Shown: positions 8,162-17,266, counted from the first letter of the stretch. The stretch is 47,328 bases of DNA from Sinomicrobium oceani (GCF_900119185.1 NZ_FPJE01000030.1:1-47328), one strand, 5' to 3'. The notes: a model not told the origin generated them from the letters alone. A program made the numbers and translations.

Positions 8162-9748
8162 ATGATTCGCATGAAGAAAATATTCAATCTATTTGATCTT
8201 TCGCAGAAGGTAAACTATAAAACAGAGATACTCTCCGGACTTACCGTGGCCCTGGCCCTGGTTCCGGAAGCTATTGCATTTGCTATGATCGCCGGATTTT
8301 CGCCTTTAACCGGGCTTTATGCTGCCTTTACCATGGGGCTGGTTACTTCCATACTCGGAGGACGTCCAGGAATGATCTCAGGGGCTACAGGTGCCGTGGC
8401 CGTGGTCTTTGTAGGGCTCATCCTGAAACTCAAAGAAGTTTATCCCGATATTACGCCGGAAGGCATCCTTCAGTATGTTTTTGCCACTGTGATCCTGGCC
8501 GGGGTCATACAGATTATAACAGGGTTATTACGCCTCGGAAAGTTTATCAGGCTGGTACCACAACCCGTCATGTTCGGTTTTGTCAACGGACTGGCCATTA
8601 TCATATTCACAGCCCAGTTTACGCATTTTTATCAGAAAGAGAGTACGGAATTGCTCGATGGGTTTCCTATGATGGTCATGATCGGATTTGTGCTTCTCAC
8701 TATGCTTATTATCTGGGGATTGCCAAAAATCACCAAAGCAGTGCCCTCTTCGCTGGTAGCCATACTGGTCGTATCGGCCATCGTTATAGGCTTTAATATC
8801 GAAACGACTACGGTAGCAGATACTCTGAAAGAAGGAGAAACTATCAAAGGGAGCTTTCCTCCGCTGTCCATTCCTGAAATCCCTTTCAGTTTCGACACCT
8901 TACTCCTTATCCTCCCCTTTTCCGCCATTATTGCCGGAGTAGGTATGATAGAAAGCCTGCTCAGCCTAAATATTATTGATGAAATTACCGAAACACGAGG
9001 AAGGAGCAATAAAGAATGTATTGCCCAGGGAACAGCCAATATCGTTACCGGGTTCTTTTCCGGAATGGGGGGATGTGCCATGCTCGGACAAAGCCTTATC
9101 AATATTTCATCGGGCGCAAGGGCCCGGCTTTCCGGAATCATTGCATCGGTTGGGCTGCTCTGTTTTATTATGTTCGGTTCCGAGCTTATCGAAAGGCTCC
9201 CTATGGCAGCGCTTGTGGGAGTGATGTTTATGGTAGCCATAGGGACGTTTGAATGGGCCAGTTTTAAGACGTTCCGAAAAATGCCGGCTACCGACGTCAT
9301 GGTGATGGTGTTGGTTACGCTGATCACTGCATTTACCCACAACCTGGCTATGGCCGTACTGATAGGTGTTATCCTGTCTGCCCTTGCCTATGCCTGGGAA
9401 AATGCCAAACGAATCCGTGCCCGGAAATATACGGATGAAAACGGCATAAAGCACTACGAGATTTACGGACCGCTTTTCTTCGGCTCGGTAAAAGGCTTCT
9501 CCGAAAAATTTGATATTATCAATGACCCCAATGAAATTATCATTGACTTTGCAGAAAGCCGGGTGGCAGATATGTCTGCCATAGAAGCCCTCCATGCCAT
9601 TACCGGGCGTTATGCAAGGCAGGGGAAAACCGTACACATTCGCCACCTGAGCAAAGACTGCCGCAGGCTTCTGCAGAATGCCGAGGCCATTATCGATGTC
9701 AATATCCTCGAAGATCCGGATTACAATGTCATGACCAACCGGATGTAA
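8162..9748 (+). CDS. SulP family inorganic anion transporter with STAS domain
   Basis: A 528-residue membrane protein. The N-terminal signature EILSGLTVALALVPEAIAFA followed by AGFSPLTGLYAAF is the SulP family hallmark, with around 12-14 hydrophobic segments up to about residue 410. A cytosolic STAS domain follows at about 440-520 (IIDFAESRVADMSAIEALHA). SulP proteins carry sulfate, bicarbonate or related anions. No carbonic anhydrase or sulfate assimilation gene is adjacent, so the substrate stays open. ATG at 8162 is used; a second ATG lies 9 nt later. A 9-bp stem terminator follows the gene. Its leader appears to contain a transcription attenuator. Confidence 0.9.
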   Translation: MIRMKKIFNLFDLSQKVNYKTEILSGLTVALALVPEAIAFAMIAGFSPLTGLYAAFTMGLVTSILGGRPGMISGATGAVAVVFVGLILKLKEVYPDITPEGILQYVFATVILAGVIQIITGLLRLGKFIRLVPQPVMFGFVNGLAIIIFTAQFTHFYQKESTELLDGFPMMVMIGFVLLTMLIIWGLPKITKAVPSSLVAILVVSAIVIGFNIETTTVADTLKEGETIKGSFPPLSIPEIPFSFDTLLLILPFSAIIAGVGMIESLLSLNIIDEITETRGRSNKECIAQGTANIVTGFFSGMGGCAMLGQSLINISSGARARLSGIIASVGLLCFIMFGSELIERLPMAALVGVMFMVAIGTFEWASFKTFRKMPATDVMVMVLVTLITAFTHNLAMAVLIGVILSALAYAWENAKRIRARKYTDENGIKHYEIYGPLFFGSVKGFSEKFDIINDPNEIIIDFAESRVADMSAIEALHAITGRYARQGKTVHIRHLSKDCRRLLQNAEAIIDVNILEDPDYNVMTNRM

Positions 9749-9773
9749 CACGCCATGAGATATCATACACAGG

Positions 9774-9807
9774 AAAAGGAGCTGTCTGCAACGACGGCTC
9801 CTTTTTT
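9774..9807 (+). terminator. Terminator after SulP gene
   Basis: AAAAGGAGC at 9774-9782 pairs perfectly with GCTCCTTTT at 9797-9805 across a 14-nt loop, and T residues run to 9807. The rest of the 340-nt gap up to 10088 holds no supported gene; an apparent 101-codon ORF there spans this terminator and is rejected. A weak TATATTCG near 10015 could serve the next gene. Confidence 0.75.
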
Positions 9808-10088
9808 AATAATACAGCCCGGAATTATATTAAAGAGGCTTTTGGCTGTATCCCTTACTCAGCAGGAAAATGATATAAAAAGAGACTTCTCAGGGAGGAG
9901 CAGTTTTCCGAAGTCTTTTCGGGCATATTCCCTCGCTGTCAGGATCGGCCGTACCACTTCTTTTACAGATAAATTCCGCCCCTCTTTTTACATACCGTCT
10001 GTACACAAAATTAGTATATTCGTAGTATTCGTTCCACCGCGGATCCAAAGCGCGTTGTGATTATTGTAAAAACGGAAAAAACACTCCG

Positions 10089-11831
10089 ATGAGACCATAC
10101 TATATAGCTGTATTAATGCTCTTATTGTCGGCATGCAACAGCACCAATAAAGAAGAAACAGAAGAATTCCGGACATTATTCGAAACTTCCGAAGGAAGAG
10201 AAACCCCGGAATACGAAGACGTCATGGCCTATTATATGAAGCTTGCCCGGACGTTCCCGGACATCAATCTCCAGACCATGGAAGATACCGACAGCGGGCA
10301 CCCGCTGCATATCGTCACCTATAACCCCGGGGGAAGTTTCAACTTTAACCGTATCCGGGAAGACAAGCGTATTGTCATGATCATGAACGGAATTCATCCG
10401 GGAGAAAGCGACGGAATAGATGCTACCATGATGTTGCTCAGAGATTATGCCACCGGAAAAATTCCCACACCGGAAAAAACAGTGATCGTAGCCATTCCGG
10501 TTTACAATATAGGAGGTGCATTACAGCGCAACCAACATAGCAGAGCAAACCAGAACGGTCCGGAAACATACGGATTTCGGGGAAATGCAAGAAACTATGA
10601 CCTGAACAGGGATTTTATAAAATCGGACACTAAAAATGCCACAGCCTTTGCAGAACTTTTTCACCTGGTTAAACCCGATGTCTTTATAGATACTCACGTT
10701 AGTAATGGTGCAGACTATCAATACACCCTTACACACCTCTTTACGCAACACAACAAACTGGGCGGCGAACTGGGAAACTATCTCAATAAGGAGATGATGC
10801 CACGCCTGGAAGAGAAACTGGCTGAAAAAGAATGGTACATTACGCCCTACGTCAATGTATTCAATCAGGTGCCTGAAACGGGATTTTCACAATTCATGGA
10901 CTTCCCCCGTTACTCTACCGGGTACACGACACTCTGGAACACTCTGGGCATGATGGTAGAAACGCATATGCTGAAACCTTATAAACAACGTGTGGAAGGC
11001 ACCTATGAATTATTAAAAGATATGGTGGAAATCACAGAAAAAGATCATGACAGGATCAGGGAACTCCGCACTAAAAATTTTGAAAGTTTTGCAAAAGCGC
11101 ATGATTACCCGATACAATGGGCTGTGGATTCCACCGAAGTATCCACCTTACAGTTTCGCGGATACGAAGCGGATACTATCATCAGTGAAGTTACCGGTTT
11201 TCCGAGACTGAAATACGATCGCAGCAGACCCTTTACCAAACCCGTTTCCTATTACAATTTTTTCAAACCCGTAAAATCAGTGACTGTACCGGAAGCCTAT
11301 ATCATCCCCCGGCAATGGGAACATGTTATCGATCTTTTGAGAGCCAATGAAGTTATGCTGCAAGAGGTTGAAAAGGATACCGTACTCGACGTAGAAGTAT
11401 ATCATATTGCCGATTACCAAACCCGTAATACTGCTTTTGAAGGACATTACCTGCATTACAACACCTCGGTACGCACTACAAAAGCGCAAAAACAATTCCG
11501 GAAAGGCGATTATATGATACGGACCGACCAGCCCGCCATACGTTATCTGCTGGAAACCCTCGAACCGGAAGCTTCGGATTCCTTTTTCAACTGGAATTTT
11601 TTCGATGCCATATTACAACAAAAGGAACATTTTTCACCTTATGTTTTTGAGGATGTAGCCGCTGAAATTCTCCGTAAGGACCCCGCGCTGAAACAAGAGT
11701 TCGAATCGGAAAAAGCCAGAGATACTGTTTTTGCGCAGCACTGGTATGCACAACTCAACTGGATTTACGAGCATTCGGTATATTACGAAGAAGCCCACCT
11801 GCAATATCCGGTTTACCGGATCGTAAAATAG
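10089..11831 (+). CDS. M14 family zinc carboxypeptidase, lipoprotein
   Basis: A 580-residue protein starting with a lipoprotein signal peptide whose lipobox LSAC ends at C16, so it is probably anchored to a membrane outside the cytoplasm. The M14 metallocarboxypeptidase motifs are present: the first two zinc ligands in GIHPGESDG (H103, E106), the substrate region NYDLNRDF, the third ligand in FIDTHVSNG (H203) and the general base in MMVETHMLK (E291). About 280 residues follow the catalytic domain, with no motif I recognise. It probably trims C-terminal residues from peptides. It appears to be monocistronic, converging with the ABC transporter gene. Confidence 0.85.
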   Translation: MRPYYIAVLMLLLSACNSTNKEETEEFRTLFETSEGRETPEYEDVMAYYMKLARTFPDINLQTMEDTDSGHPLHIVTYNPGGSFNFNRIREDKRIVMIMNGIHPGESDGIDATMMLLRDYATGKIPTPEKTVIVAIPVYNIGGALQRNQHSRANQNGPETYGFRGNARNYDLNRDFIKSDTKNATAFAELFHLVKPDVFIDTHVSNGADYQYTLTHLFTQHNKLGGELGNYLNKEMMPRLEEKLAEKEWYITPYVNVFNQVPETGFSQFMDFPRYSTGYTTLWNTLGMMVETHMLKPYKQRVEGTYELLKDMVEITEKDHDRIRELRTKNFESFAKAHDYPIQWAVDSTEVSTLQFRGYEADTIISEVTGFPRLKYDRSRPFTKPVSYYNFFKPVKSVTVPEAYIIPRQWEHVIDLLRANEVMLQEVEKDTVLDVEVYHIADYQTRNTAFEGHYLHYNTSVRTTKAQKQFRKGDYMIRTDQPAIRYLLETLEPEASDSFFNWNFFDAILQQKEHFSPYVFEDVAAEILRKDPALKQEFESEKARDTVFAQHWYAQLNWIYEHSVYYEEAHLQYPVYRIVK

Positions 11832-11893
11832 GCTTTACGGGGTTATTCAGAATCCGGATCATGGGACGGGTATTCGGGAACTCCTGTACATCC

Positions 11894-13732
11894 TTAATGA
11901 TATCCCACGGCCTGTAATTCGAACAACTCGGCATACAGGCCTTTGTGTTGCATGAGGGCTTCGTGTGTACCGGATTCCAAAACTTTACCATATTGCAGTA
12001 CCACAATAGTATCTGCCAATCTCACCGTACTGAAGCGGTGTGAAATGATAATAGCTGTTTTTCCTTCGGTAAGCCCGATAAATCTTTGAAAGGCTTCGTA
12101 TTCGGCACGGGCATCCAGTGCAGCTGTGGGCTCGTCCAGAATAGCGATCTTCGCATCCTTCATGTAGGCTCTCGCCAGCGCAATTTTCTGCCACTGTCCA
12201 CCGGAAAGATCAAGTCCGTCCGTAAAGCGACGACCGAGTTTCTGATCGTATCGCTGCGGTAAACCGGCAATAACCTGGTCAGCCAGGCTCTGCACCGCAG
12301 CGTTGAATATCTTTTCTCTGTTCTGTATCTCGGCAATATTACCGACAGCAATATTTTCGCCCGCAGAGAAATTATACTTTACGAAATCCTGGAAAATAAC
12401 CCCGAAAAGCCCTTGATATGCTTCTTTGGGAAATTCCCGGATGTCAGTGCCATCCAGCAGAATCCGTCCCTTTACGGGTTCGTAAAACCGAAGCGCAAGC
12501 TTGATCAGCGTTGTTTTTCCCGCTCCGTTTTCTCCGACAAAAGCGAGCTTTTTACCTGCCGGAACACGAAAACTCACTCCTTTCAACACGTAATCTTCCC
12601 TGCCCGGATACCGAAACCAGACATCTTCAAATTCCAGTCCCCCATAAATTATATCAGGTATCGGATGCTTTTTATCCGGATCTTCTACCGGCGTTTCAAG
12701 ATCGAGAAAATCAAAATAATCTTTGAGATAAAGCGCACTTTCCGTAATCTGACTGAATCTGAAAAAAATGGCCTGCAACTGTCCCCGCAACCTGCTGAAA
12801 GAACCCGATAAAAACGTGAGGTCACCTACGGTTAACACGCCTCCTACTACCCTGAAAATAATGAGCACAAAAGCTCCGTAATACGATAGTACACCGAGGA
12901 TATTAAAAGTACCACCCCATACATTCCGCCGTATCGCAAGCTTTCGGGTTACTTTATAATAGGCGTCCGAAAGCCTTTTGAAGCGTTCTGCAATATATCC
13001 GGTGAGGCCAAAAAGCTTCACTTCCTTTGCAGTAATATCACTCGCTCCTACATAACGGAGATCATCCAGCTCACGTCTTTCCATAGTCCAGCCCCGGGCC
13101 AGGGAATAACTCTTCTGACTAAACTTGATCTCATTGAGAAAAGCCGGAATAACGGCAAGGACAAGCAAAACTATAAGCCAGGGTTCAAAAACCGTGAGCG
13201 CGGTAACCAGAGAGATCACTGTAATACTATCCTGAAACTGAGCCATGATATTGGACATTAACGAAACTCTCCCGACGGTCTGCCGACGCGCTCTTTCGAG
13301 TTTGTCATAAAACTCAGCATCTTCAAGCTGGCTCAATTCGATCTCGGCTGTTTTATTGATGATCTCCACGGAAGATTTGTTGGAGTAAAGATCTCCGATA
13401 AGCGTATCGGTAAGGTTCGTGGCCCGGCTCACGAGGTCGGAAGTTACAGCGAGAGCGAGTTCTGTGGCCACGAGCATCCACAACCTGCTGAAATCTTTAT
13501 CGGCTTCATCGATCTGCAATACGACTTCATCAAGTATCAGCTTTCCCACCCACAACAAGAGCACCGGAATGGCCGAGTTTATAATCCGCGTCACTATATT
13601 CACATAAAAAAGCCCGGGTGACACCTCCCGTATCTTCCCGAAAAACCGTGGAAGGTACTGAAGAGAACCCAGGCGTTCTTTCCATCCTATTTTGGACGTT
13701 TCCGAACCGGCAACCGTTTTTTTTCGAGGCAT
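11894..13732 (-). CDS. ABC transporter, fused permease and ATP-binding protein
   Basis: A 612-residue half-transporter: an N-terminal transmembrane domain with around six hydrophobic segments up to about 330, then an ATPase domain. The ATPase motifs are complete: Walker A GENGAGKTT at about 397-405, signature LSGGQWQKIALARA at about 507, Walker B IAILDEPTAALDA and the switch histidine in IIISHRFSTVRLAD. It presumably homodimerises as an exporter of lipids, drugs or peptides; the substrate cannot be inferred. No peptidase domain is present. The gene is flanked by convergent M14 and co-directional small-protein genes and appears to be an independent unit. Confidence 0.88.
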   Translation of the reverse strand: MPRKKTVAGSETSKIGWKERLGSLQYLPRFFGKIREVSPGLFYVNIVTRIINSAIPVLLLWVGKLILDEVVLQIDEADKDFSRLWMLVATELALAVTSDLVSRATNLTDTLIGDLYSNKSSVEIINKTAEIELSQLEDAEFYDKLERARRQTVGRVSLMSNIMAQFQDSITVISLVTALTVFEPWLIVLLVLAVIPAFLNEIKFSQKSYSLARGWTMERRELDDLRYVGASDITAKEVKLFGLTGYIAERFKRLSDAYYKVTRKLAIRRNVWGGTFNILGVLSYYGAFVLIIFRVVGGVLTVGDLTFLSGSFSRLRGQLQAIFFRFSQITESALYLKDYFDFLDLETPVEDPDKKHPIPDIIYGGLEFEDVWFRYPGREDYVLKGVSFRVPAGKKLAFVGENGAGKTTLIKLALRFYEPVKGRILLDGTDIREFPKEAYQGLFGVIFQDFVKYNFSAGENIAVGNIAEIQNREKIFNAAVQSLADQVIAGLPQRYDQKLGRRFTDGLDLSGGQWQKIALARAYMKDAKIAILDEPTAALDARAEYEAFQRFIGLTEGKTAIIISHRFSTVRLADTIVVLQYGKVLESGTHEALMQHKGLYAELFELQAVGYH

Positions 13733-13818
13733 AGATTGTGTTTTGACCTATAAAAATAGGCTTTTTACACATTCCGGCCTCGCCCGACGTTTACTTTTCG
13801 TCCGGTCCTATTATGTAA

Positions 13819-14109
13819 TTACTGCTTTTTCCAGGGTTTCCGGTTTTTATACCTTGGTCCGGTCAGGTCTTCCCTGTTTTTTCTTGTGACTACTTTTTTA
13901 ACCGAATCCTGCTTTTGCCAGACGCGGGTGTTTTTGGCTTTAGGACCTGTCACGGTTTCTCTTTCGGGAGCATGATATACTTCGATAGATTTTGCTTCCT
14001 TATTCCATACTTTTTCGTTCTTGACCTTGGGTCCTGTGAGAGCGCTCTGCTGCCCGTACGAAACGGACATGGAAAGCACCGTACAGATTAAAATAAATGT
14101 ATTTTTCAT
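13819..14109 (-). CDS. Small secreted protein with three 29-residue-spaced TGP repeats
   Basis: A 96-residue protein. The start at 14109 is chosen because it begins a clean signal peptide (MKNTFILICTVLSMSVSYGQ) and lies 24 nt after a TATTTTTG element (14133-14140, minus strand). The mature part consists of three copies of a motif TGPxxKNxxxWxK at residues 24-38, 53-67 and 82-96, so the repeat period is exactly 29 residues. The mature protein is strongly basic and has no cysteine. I do not recognise the family. Location is probably periplasmic or extracellular. A nucleic-acid, envelope-polymer or anionic-ligand binding role is conceivable but is only a guess. Confidence 0.7.
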   Translation of the reverse strand: MKNTFILICTVLSMSVSYGQQSALTGPKVKNEKVWNKEAKSIEVYHAPERETVTGPKAKNTRVWQKQDSVKKVVTRKNREDLTGPRYKNRKPWKKQ

Positions 14110-14207
14110 AATGCCTGTTTTTTGTGATACTGCAAAAATAAGCATTAAAAAACAGCTTTTTATTAAAAAATATATAAAATTTGACTTAAAATTTAAGAAT
14201 ACAGTTA

Positions 14208-14795
14208 TCAGACAGTAAATAACGAACGAATGTTGGCATAGGAATTTTGCAGTGCCTCGGCGACCTCTTCAGAGGTCTTCCATTCTACCTTTTCTATACC
14301 TTCTTCACACTGTGCTTTAAACCTCCCGTTGAATGTACTGCTCATAGTATACCAATGGGTTTCCTTGAGTTTGTAAACCCCGTTTCTTTTGAATATATGG
14401 TAGGTCTTTTGAAGAAAAGTTCCCATCCTTAATTTTTTAATACCGGTTTCCTCTTCTACTTCTCTTAGTGCCGCTTCTTCTATAGATTCCTTTTTTTCCA
14501 GCTTTCCCTTAGGCAGGTCCCACTTTCCGTTTCTGTAAATAAACAGGACCTTATTATCCGGATTGGTTACCAGACCTCCGGCAGCCACCACCAAAGGCAG
14601 TTTTTCCTTAAACTTAGACAACAAACGTTCTTTTTCCGGGTCATACAAATGTGCGCAAGTCATTTCTCCCTTCTGAAACTGTCTGATGACTTCTTCTATA
14701 CTCACACTGTCGAGCAAAAACAATTTATGCTTCCCCTCTTTGGTGAGTACATTAGTTAAAATAATTGGATTATCATTTACAAAAACTTCATACAT
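14208..14795 (-). CDS. NUDIX hydrolase divergent from pyrE
   Basis: A 195-residue protein with a C-terminal Nudix domain. The box runs from GKLEKKE through EEAALREVEEETGI and fits the consensus; it is preceded by NGKWDLPKGK, a phrase common in Nudix proteins of the diadenosine-polyphosphate or inositol-polyphosphate type. An N-terminal segment of about 70 residues has no motif I recognise. The same arrangement, a NUDIX gene head-to-head with pyrE, is known to me from other Flavobacteriaceae. The start codons are only 8 nt apart, so the promoters must lie inside each other's coding sequence; a TATTTTTG element for this gene sits at 14815-14822. Confidence 0.87.
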   Translation of the reverse strand: MYEVFVNDNPIILTNVLTKEGKHKLFLLDSVSIEEVIRQFQKGEMTCAHLYDPEKERLLSKFKEKLPLVVAAGGLVTNPDNKVLFIYRNGKWDLPKGKLEKKESIEEAALREVEEETGIKKLRMGTFLQKTYHIFKRNGVYKLKETHWYTMSSTFNGRFKAQCEEGIEKVEWKTSEEVAEALQNSYANIRSLFTV

Positions 14796-14798
14796 TTG
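14765..14798 (+). promoter_or_regulatory. Promoter of pyrE, predicted to give a leaderless mRNA
   Basis: TTG at 14765-14767 and TACATTTG at 14791-14798 are 23 nt apart, at the long end of the usual range. The -7 element ends 5 nt before the pyrE ATG at 14804, so transcription would start at or next to the start codon. The element overlaps the first codons of the divergent NUDIX gene. Confidence 0.5.
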
Positions 14799-14803
14799 TC
14801 ACC

Positions 14804-15454
14804 ATGGTTTTAGACAAAAATACCGCTAAGAAAACAGCAGAACTTTTGTTGCAAATTAATGCAATAAAATTGAATCCGAAAAATCCTTTTACATGGGCTT
14901 CCGGATGGAAATCGCCTATTTATTGTGACAACAGAATTTCTTTGTCCTTCCCGCCTATCCGCAATTTTATCCGCGAGAATATGGCACGACAAATCGAAGA
15001 ACATTACGGCAGGCCCGATGTTATTGCGGGCGTAGCCACCGGGGCTATCGGTATCGGAATACTCGTTGCCGAATACCTTAGTCTTCCTTTCGTTTATGTA
15101 AGACCCGAACCCAAGAAACACGGCAGACAAAACCAGATAGAAGGTTTTCTGGACCAGGGGCAGAACGTAGTCGTTGTGGAAGACCTTATCAGCACCGGAA
15201 AAAGCAGTCTCAATGCCGTGGAAGCTTTACGCGAACAGGGCGCTAACGTAAAAGGTATGATGGCCATCTTTTCGTACGGATTTGACATTGCCGCAAAAAA
15301 CTTTGAAGACCAGAAAGTATCCCTCACCACATTGAGTAATTACGACTACCTCCTGGAGCAGGCGGTAGACACCAATTACATCAACGAAACCGAGTTGCAT
15401 ACGCTGAAAGAATGGAGAACAGCCCCCGCTGTCTGGAAAGCCACTGCTATCTGA
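14804..15454 (+). CDS. pyrE: Orotate phosphoribosyltransferase
   Basis: A 216-residue enzyme that joins orotate to PRPP to give OMP, the fifth step of de novo pyrimidine synthesis. The PRPP-binding signature VVVVEDLISTGKSS lies at 122-135, and the catalytic loop PEPKKHGRQNQIEG at 101-114. The N-terminal FTWASGWKSPIYCDNR is also typical. ATG at 14804 is preferred over an upstream in-frame start because it gives the standard N-terminus and sits right behind a TACATTTG promoter element. An SRPBCC protein follows 68 nt later and may be co-transcribed. Confidence 0.95.
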   Translation: MVLDKNTAKKTAELLLQINAIKLNPKNPFTWASGWKSPIYCDNRISLSFPPIRNFIRENMARQIEEHYGRPDVIAGVATGAIGIGILVAEYLSLPFVYVRPEPKKHGRQNQIEGFLDQGQNVVVVEDLISTGKSSLNAVEALREQGANVKGMMAIFSYGFDIAAKNFEDQKVSLTTLSNYDYLLEQAVDTNYINETELHTLKEWRTAPAVWKATAI

Positions 15455-15522
15455 TAAAACAGATTCGGAAAACCGGTTATATGTGACGGAGCACGTTGTT
15501 TTGACACTAATACAGATTGTAT

Positions 15523-15915
15523 ATGCACATAGAAAGTCCGAAAACTACAGTTAACAAATCACAGGAAGAACTTTTTAACTTCCTTTCCGACGTAAAGAAT
15601 TTCGAAAGCATCATGCCGGAAAATACCAGCATGTTCGAAGTACTGACCGATACCAAGTTTGCTTTTGCACTGAAAGGCATGCCCGAAATCGTACTTGAAC
15701 TCAAAGAAAAAAATGAGTTCGACCGCGTCGTACTCGGTGCAGCCAGCAACAAGCTTCCTTTTACGCTAACTGCCGACATACAACCGGTAGACGGGACTAC
15801 GAGTGAAGTCGGCCTGAGCTTCGAAGGCGAGTTCAACGCCATGATGGGTATGATGATCAAAGGGCCGATAACCAGCTTCATCAATACTTTGACCGAAAAT
15901 CTCGGCAAACTCTAA
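15523..15915 (+). CDS. SRPBCC family (START-like) protein
   Basis: A 130-residue protein of the SRPBCC/START-like helix-grip fold, recognised from the pattern of an N-terminal strand (MHIESPKTTV), a helix with EELFNFLSDVKNFESIMPE, several strands, and a long C-terminal helix (PITSFINTLTENLGKL). Members bind hydrophobic ligands or act as small chaperone-like proteins. The ligand is unknown. ATG at 15523 is used; a TTG two codons earlier is less likely. The position directly after pyrE is, as far as I know, conserved in flavobacteria, but no functional link to pyrimidine synthesis is visible. Confidence 0.75.
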   Translation: MHIESPKTTVNKSQEELFNFLSDVKNFESIMPENTSMFEVLTDTKFAFALKGMPEIVLELKEKNEFDRVVLGAASNKLPFTLTADIQPVDGTTSEVGLSFEGEFNAMMGMMIKGPITSFINTLTENLGKL

Positions 15916-15978
15916 AGGCAGAAATAAAAAACAGTACAAGTAAGAAGGTTACACCGTTAAGATTTTGTGTGACCTTTT

Positions 15979-16710
15979 TTAGTACATCAATCGCACTTCC
16001 TTCAAATCGTATTCCCTGCGTACAGCGTCTTCCTGTTCCAGAATCAGCTTGCCTGCATCGGACACCCCCCGGATAAATCCCATGAAAAGCCCGCCATCCT
16101 TATCCGCAAAAGTAGAAGGCTTGTCCCGGCGAAACAGATTTTTTTCATACCACAGCTTGAGCTCGTTCAGCTTTCTTTCCGCTAAAAAATTTTCACAATC
16201 CTGTAGTTCTTTTACAATAGCATGCATCAGCTCATCGAGGTTGTAGGTTACCCCCGTAATCTGTTTCAGAGATCCGGCATGAGGCAGTCCTCCGAAATCC
16301 GTCTGATTGACATTCAACCCCATTCCTATTACTGCAGCATCAAGCTCACCTTTTTTGATAATACTCTCTATCAATACGCCACATACTTTCTTATTGGCTG
16401 ACAAAATGTCGTTAGGCCACTTAATTCTCAGTCCCGGAATATTAAATTTCTTCAATGCCTTTACTATCGCCAGAGAAGTCGCCATACTCAAACTGAATAT
16501 TTCCTCTTTACGGATACACGATATTTTCTTATAAACACTAAATGTCAGGTTTTTACCGGGGTGCGAATTCCATACCGTTCCCATTTGTCCTCTTCCCCGG
16601 GTCTGTTCGCGGGTCATAACCACGGTGTAGTCATGTAGGATTCCGGAAGCACTTAATTCCTTCAAGTAAGAATTGGTGGAATCAATGGCATTAAGTTTGA
16701 TGATGTGCAT
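15979..16710 (-). CDS. birA: Biotin--[acetyl-CoA-carboxylase] ligase (monofunctional)
   Basis: A 243-residue enzyme that activates biotin as biotinyl-AMP and attaches it to the biotin carboxyl carrier protein. Family motifs are STNSYLKEL near the N-terminus, the adenylate loop TRGRGQMGTVW at 37-47, KWPNDI with K97, and KVCGVLIE. The N-terminal helix-turn-helix domain of the E. coli repressor form is absent, so this is the ligase-only class and does not regulate biotin genes by DNA binding. It is convergent with the SRPBCC gene and divergent from rsfS. Confidence 0.92.
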   Translation of the reverse strand: MHIIKLNAIDSTNSYLKELSASGILHDYTVVMTREQTRGRGQMGTVWNSHPGKNLTFSVYKKISCIRKEEIFSLSMATSLAIVKALKKFNIPGLRIKWPNDILSANKKVCGVLIESIIKKGELDAAVIGMGLNVNQTDFGGLPHAGSLKQITGVTYNLDELMHAIVKELQDCENFLAERKLNELKLWYEKNLFRRDKPSTFADKDGGLFMGFIRGVSDAGKLILEQEDAVRREYDLKEVRLMY

Positions 16711-16762
16711 GTAGAATATAAATGTTCTGTTAAATAGAATAGTTAAAGAAACAAAAAAGTAA

Positions 16763-16770
16763 TAACTTTG
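16763..16770 (+). promoter_or_regulatory. -7 element of the rsfS-ftsH unit
   Basis: TAACTTTG matches TAnnTTTG exactly. The -33 position holds only a weak TTA. The start of transcription would lie near 16776, giving a leader of about 120 nt before rsfS. That leader contains the inverted repeat AATTATCA (16782-16789) / TGATAATT (16804-16811) with a 14-nt loop right at its 5' end. Confidence 0.45.
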
Positions 16771-16894
16771 CGAAAATAACCAATTATCAGCAGGCCTTAC
16801 TTGTGATAATTAGGTCAGGCAGACGGGGAAAGCCTTGTACGACATTCGCGAAAACGGTACGAGACCCGGTACAAATTTAAACACATGAAAGTTA

Positions 16895-17266
16895 ATGGCA
16901 AAAAAGAATAGTAGTACAGATCAACTCATTGCAATAATCTTGAAGGGAATAGAAGATGTTAAGGGAAAAGATATAAATATACTGGATCTTAGAGAAATTG
17001 AGAATACGGTTTGTGACTATTTCATCATCTGCAACGGTACTTCCAATACCCAGGTAAATGCCATCGTAAACTCCATCCAAAAAAATGTAAGTAAGGAAAT
17101 CCACGACAAACCGTGGCACGTCGAAGGTACCGATAATGCCGAATGGGTTCTTATGGACTACGTCAATGTAGTAGTTCATGTTTTCCAGAAACACATTCGC
17201 GAATATTATGACATCGAAGGCCTTTGGGGCGATGCGAAAGTCACCTCCGTTCCAACCGATTATTAA
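16895..17266 (+). CDS. rsfS: Ribosome silencing factor
   Basis: A 123-residue protein of the RsfS/Iojap/DUF143 family. It binds ribosomal protein L14 on free 50S subunits and blocks subunit joining in slow growth. Visible signatures are INILDLREIE, CDYFIICNGTSNTQV, the highly conserved KPWHVEGTDNAEWVLMDYVN, and a C-terminal LWGDA. The gene is the first of a co-directional group with ftsH 31 nt downstream. In many bacteria rsfS sits beside nadD instead; pairing with ftsH is the usual Flavobacteriia order as I know it. Confidence 0.93.
   Translation: MAKKNSSTDQLIAIILKGIEDVKGKDINILDLREIENTVCDYFIICNGTSNTQVNAIVNSIQKNVSKEIHDKPWHVEGTDNAEWVLMDYVNVVVHVFQKHIREYYDIEGLWGDAKVTSVPTDY

Noticed and set aside
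9755-10060. A 101-codon frame in the gap between SulP and the M14 peptidase
   Set aside because: It reads through a perfect intrinsic terminator (9774-9807) and its protein has no recognisable feature.
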